Shown: positions 6,036 to 7,801 of the stretch, piece after piece
Position numbering within the stretch: the first letter of the stretch is position 1
Layout: each line of letters opens with the position of its first letter
DNA from: Bdellovibrio sp.
GTDB lineage: Bacteria; Bdellovibrionota; Bdellovibrionia; Bdellovibrionales; Bdellovibrionaceae
Reading direction: 5' to 3'
NCBI GenBank assembly: GCA_017745015.1
Contig: JAGIAF010000006.1
Location: forward strand, 12,935-20,735
DNA: 7,801 bases
The notes under the pieces: generated by a model
What the model was told of the DNA's origin: nothing
What the model saw: the letters and a program-made list of their open reading frames with translations, nothing else
Database searches by the model: none
Made by a program: the position numbers and the translations under genes

Positions 6036-7801
6036 ATGATTAATAAAATAATTCATTTCTCAGTTTATAATAGAGCCCTGGTGCTGTTCTTTACGGGGAT
6101 GCTGGCGTTGGCAGGAATCTATGCCTTCCAGCATTTACCCATTGATGCGGTACCAGATATCACGAACAACCAAGTACAAATTAATACGACCATCGATGGC
6201 TTGGCCCCGGAGGAAATCGAACGTTCGATTACCTTCCCTGTGGAATCTTCCATGCGCGGTATTGCCGGTGTGACGGAGGTGCGTTCGATCACGCGCTTCG
6301 GTCTTTCACAAGTGACTGTAGTATTTAAAGACTTTGTTGAGGTCTATCGCGCCCGTCAAATGGTGACCGAGCGACTGCAAGGTGTCCTGAAGGAACTTCC
6401 CCAAGGGGCGGAAGCCAAACTCGGACCGATCTCTACGGGTTTAGGTGAGATTTATCAATACACCTTGGATTATAAAAAACCAGCGACGGATCCCAACGAG
6501 CGCTTAAAGCAGTTGATGGAAATCAAAGCGTTGCAAGATTGGTTTATTAAGCCACGGCTTCTGACGGTGGAAGGTGTTGCTGAAATCAATACCACTGGAG
6601 GCTTTGAAAAGCAGTTCCATGTGCAGCCCGATGTGCAAAAGATGGTTTCTTACGGCATCCATTTCGAGGAGATCGTGGAGGCATTAGAGAAAACCAATAA
6701 GAACGTCGGTGGTGGCTATATCGCGCAAACCGCAGAGCAGTTCTTAGTACAAGGAATTGGTCTTTTTAAAAATGCCAAAGATATCGAGAAGGTTCCAGTT
6801 AAGCAGCTTGATTCCTTTCGTGTGATTCGTATTGGCGATATTGCAAAGGTCAGTTTAGGAAAAGAACTGCGCACAGGCGCTGCAACTCATAACGGCCGCG
6901 AAACAGTGCTGGGCACTGTGATGATGCTCTTGGGAGAAAACAGTCGCACCGTTGCGACTCGTGTGAAAGACAAGGTAGATGAGATTCAAAAGACTCTGCC
7001 TGCGGATGTTGAGCTTTCAACAGTTTATAATCGTTCCGATCTGGTTGATGCCACGTTAGGTACGGTCGAGCACAACTTGATGCTCGGCGCGACTCTGGTC
7101 ATCGTGATCTTGTTCCTACTAATTGGAAATATTCGCGCAGCTGTGATCACGGCTGTGACTATTCCACTTTCTTTGCTCGCTACTTTCCTGGTGATGAAGC
7201 CACTGGGTATCTCGGGCAACTTGATGAGTTTAGGCGCATTGGATTTTGGAATCATTGTCGATGGCACGGTGATTTTGATTGATAACTGCGTTCGCTATAT
7301 TCACGAGCAAAGTAAGAAGGCGGGACGCAAACTCACGCCGGAAGAAGTTCAGCGTGCTGTCTATGACGCCTCCGTTGAAGTGCGTATGGCAGCAGGCTTT
7401 GGGGAGTTGATCGTGGTGGTGGTGTTCCTTCCAATCTTCGCCTTGGTCGGTGTTGAAGGGAAGATGTTCACGCCAATGGCTGCAACTTTTGTTATTGCTG
7501 TAGCAGCAGCCTTGGTTTTGTCATTTACGACAGCGCCTGCGTTGGCATCCTTAATCCTTCAAGGCAATGCGGAAGACAAAGAACCGAAGTTCATGGTTTG
7601 GATTCGTGATTTGTATCGTCCTCTTTTTGAAATGGCTTTTCGCTTTAAGAAGTTCACCTTGTCAGTGGCTGCCGCAGCTGTGGTCATCGGCTTGGTGTTA
7701 TTAGGCACTCGCGGCGCAGAGTTCTTACCTCAATTAAGTGAAGGATCTTTTGCCTTTCATATGATTCGACCGGTGAATATCAGTCTTGAACAGTCCATCG
7801 C
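6036..7801 (+). CDS. czcA: CzcA/CusA-type heavy-metal efflux RND pump, N-terminal 588 codons
   Basis: The gene runs off the right edge; about 588 of roughly 1040 residues are visible. It is an inner-membrane proton-driven exporter of metal ions. The N-terminus has TM1 (about 13-31) followed by LPIDAVPDITNNQVQI, a hallmark of the HME-RND branch. The porter region carries PVESSMRGIAGVTEVRSIT and YRARQMVTERL. TM2 begins near 347, and TM4 (about 395-418) contains LDFGIIVDGTVILIDN, with Asp403, Asp409 and Asp416. These match CzcA Asp402, Asp408 and Glu415 in spacing, so the Glu is replaced by Asp. The DFG...DG form points to divalent cations (Zn, Co, Cd, Ni) over Cu/Ag, but the metal is not proven. 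TM7 (about 540-558) leads to EFLPQLSEG, opening the second porter half. The ATG at 6036 has TAGG (6026-6029), overlapping the previous stop, 6 nt upstream. Confidence 0.96.
   Translation, partial: MINKIIHFSVYNRALVLFFTGMLALAGIYAFQHLPIDAVPDITNNQVQINTTIDGLAPEEIERSITFPVESSMRGIAGVTEVRSITRFGLSQVTVVFKDFVEVYRARQMVTERLQGVLKELPQGAEAKLGPISTGLGEIYQYTLDYKKPATDPNERLKQLMEIKALQDWFIKPRLLTVEGVAEINTTGGFEKQFHVQPDVQKMVSYGIHFEEIVEALEKTNKNVGGGYIAQTAEQFLVQGIGLFKNAKDIEKVPVKQLDSFRVIRIGDIAKVSLGKELRTGAATHNGRETVLGTVMMLLGENSRTVATRVKDKVDEIQKTLPADVELSTVYNRSDLVDATLGTVEHNLMLGATLVIVILFLLIGNIRAAVITAVTIPLSLLATFLVMKPLGISGNLMSLGALDFGIIVDGTVILIDNCVRYIHEQSKKAGRKLTPEEVQRAVYDASVEVRMAAGFGELIVVVVFLPIFALVGVEGKMFTPMAATFVIAVAAALVLSFTTAPALASLILQGNAEDKEPKFMVWIRDLYRPLFEMAFRFKKFTLSVAAAAVVIGLVLLGTRGAEFLPQLSEGSFAFHMIRPVNISLEQSI

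Noticed and set aside
7025..7267. 80-codon minus-strand open frame inside czcA (and other minus-strand frames at 288-533, 859-1179, 2140-2352, 3250-3730, 4362-4797, 5159-5347, 5476-5658)
   Set aside because: Each lies opposite a well-supported plus-strand gene and encodes no recognisable motif; these are shadows of the real coding frames.

Overview
This window carries one strand-consistent run of genes (all on +) from what is probably a Bdellovibrio-like predatory bacterium. That guess rests on moderate GC content, a secreted trypsin-fold lipoprotein protease of a type abundant in Bdellovibrio, a compact DUF748/AsmA-like protein, and a CzcA with the N-terminal sequence style of that group. 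It is inference from gene content and was not checked by a search.

Layout. Positions 1-614 hold the C-terminal part of an amidohydrolase-family (YtcJ/AepA-like) enzyme cut by the left edge. A short gap follows with a candidate -10 box and a clear 9-bp perfect inverted repeat (661-669 / 699-707). Its right arm covers part of the Shine-Dalgarno sequence of the next gene. That gene (712-1710) encodes a lipoprotein serine protease of the trypsin family with an intact catalytic triad. After a 79-bp gap with nothing convincing in it comes a 727-residue DUF748/AsmA-like membrane-anchored protein (1790-3973).

From 4005 to the right edge there is a heavy-metal efflux (HME-RND, Czc/Cus type) operon. 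It contains a small membrane-anchored His/Cys-rich protein (4005-4334), a TolC-family outer-membrane channel (4389-5630), a very short periplasmic adaptor-like protein (5627-6028) that overlaps the channel gene by 4 bp, and the first 588 codons of a CzcA-type RND pump (6036 to the edge).

How the genes fit together. The pump, channel and adaptor-like protein would form a trans-envelope metal exporter, and the small His/Cys-rich protein is placed like CzcI-type accessory factors. The most unusual item is the adaptor. It looks like a membrane-fusion protein from which the lipoyl, alpha-hairpin and beta-barrel domains are absent, leaving mainly the membrane-proximal domain flanked by His-rich tails. 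The signal peptide and translational coupling are intact, so this looks like a designed architecture and not random decay. A second notable point is that the third acidic residue of the CzcA TM4 proton/metal signature is Asp where CzcA has Glu.

No RNA genes, insertion sequences, CRISPR arrays or convincing intrinsic terminators were seen.
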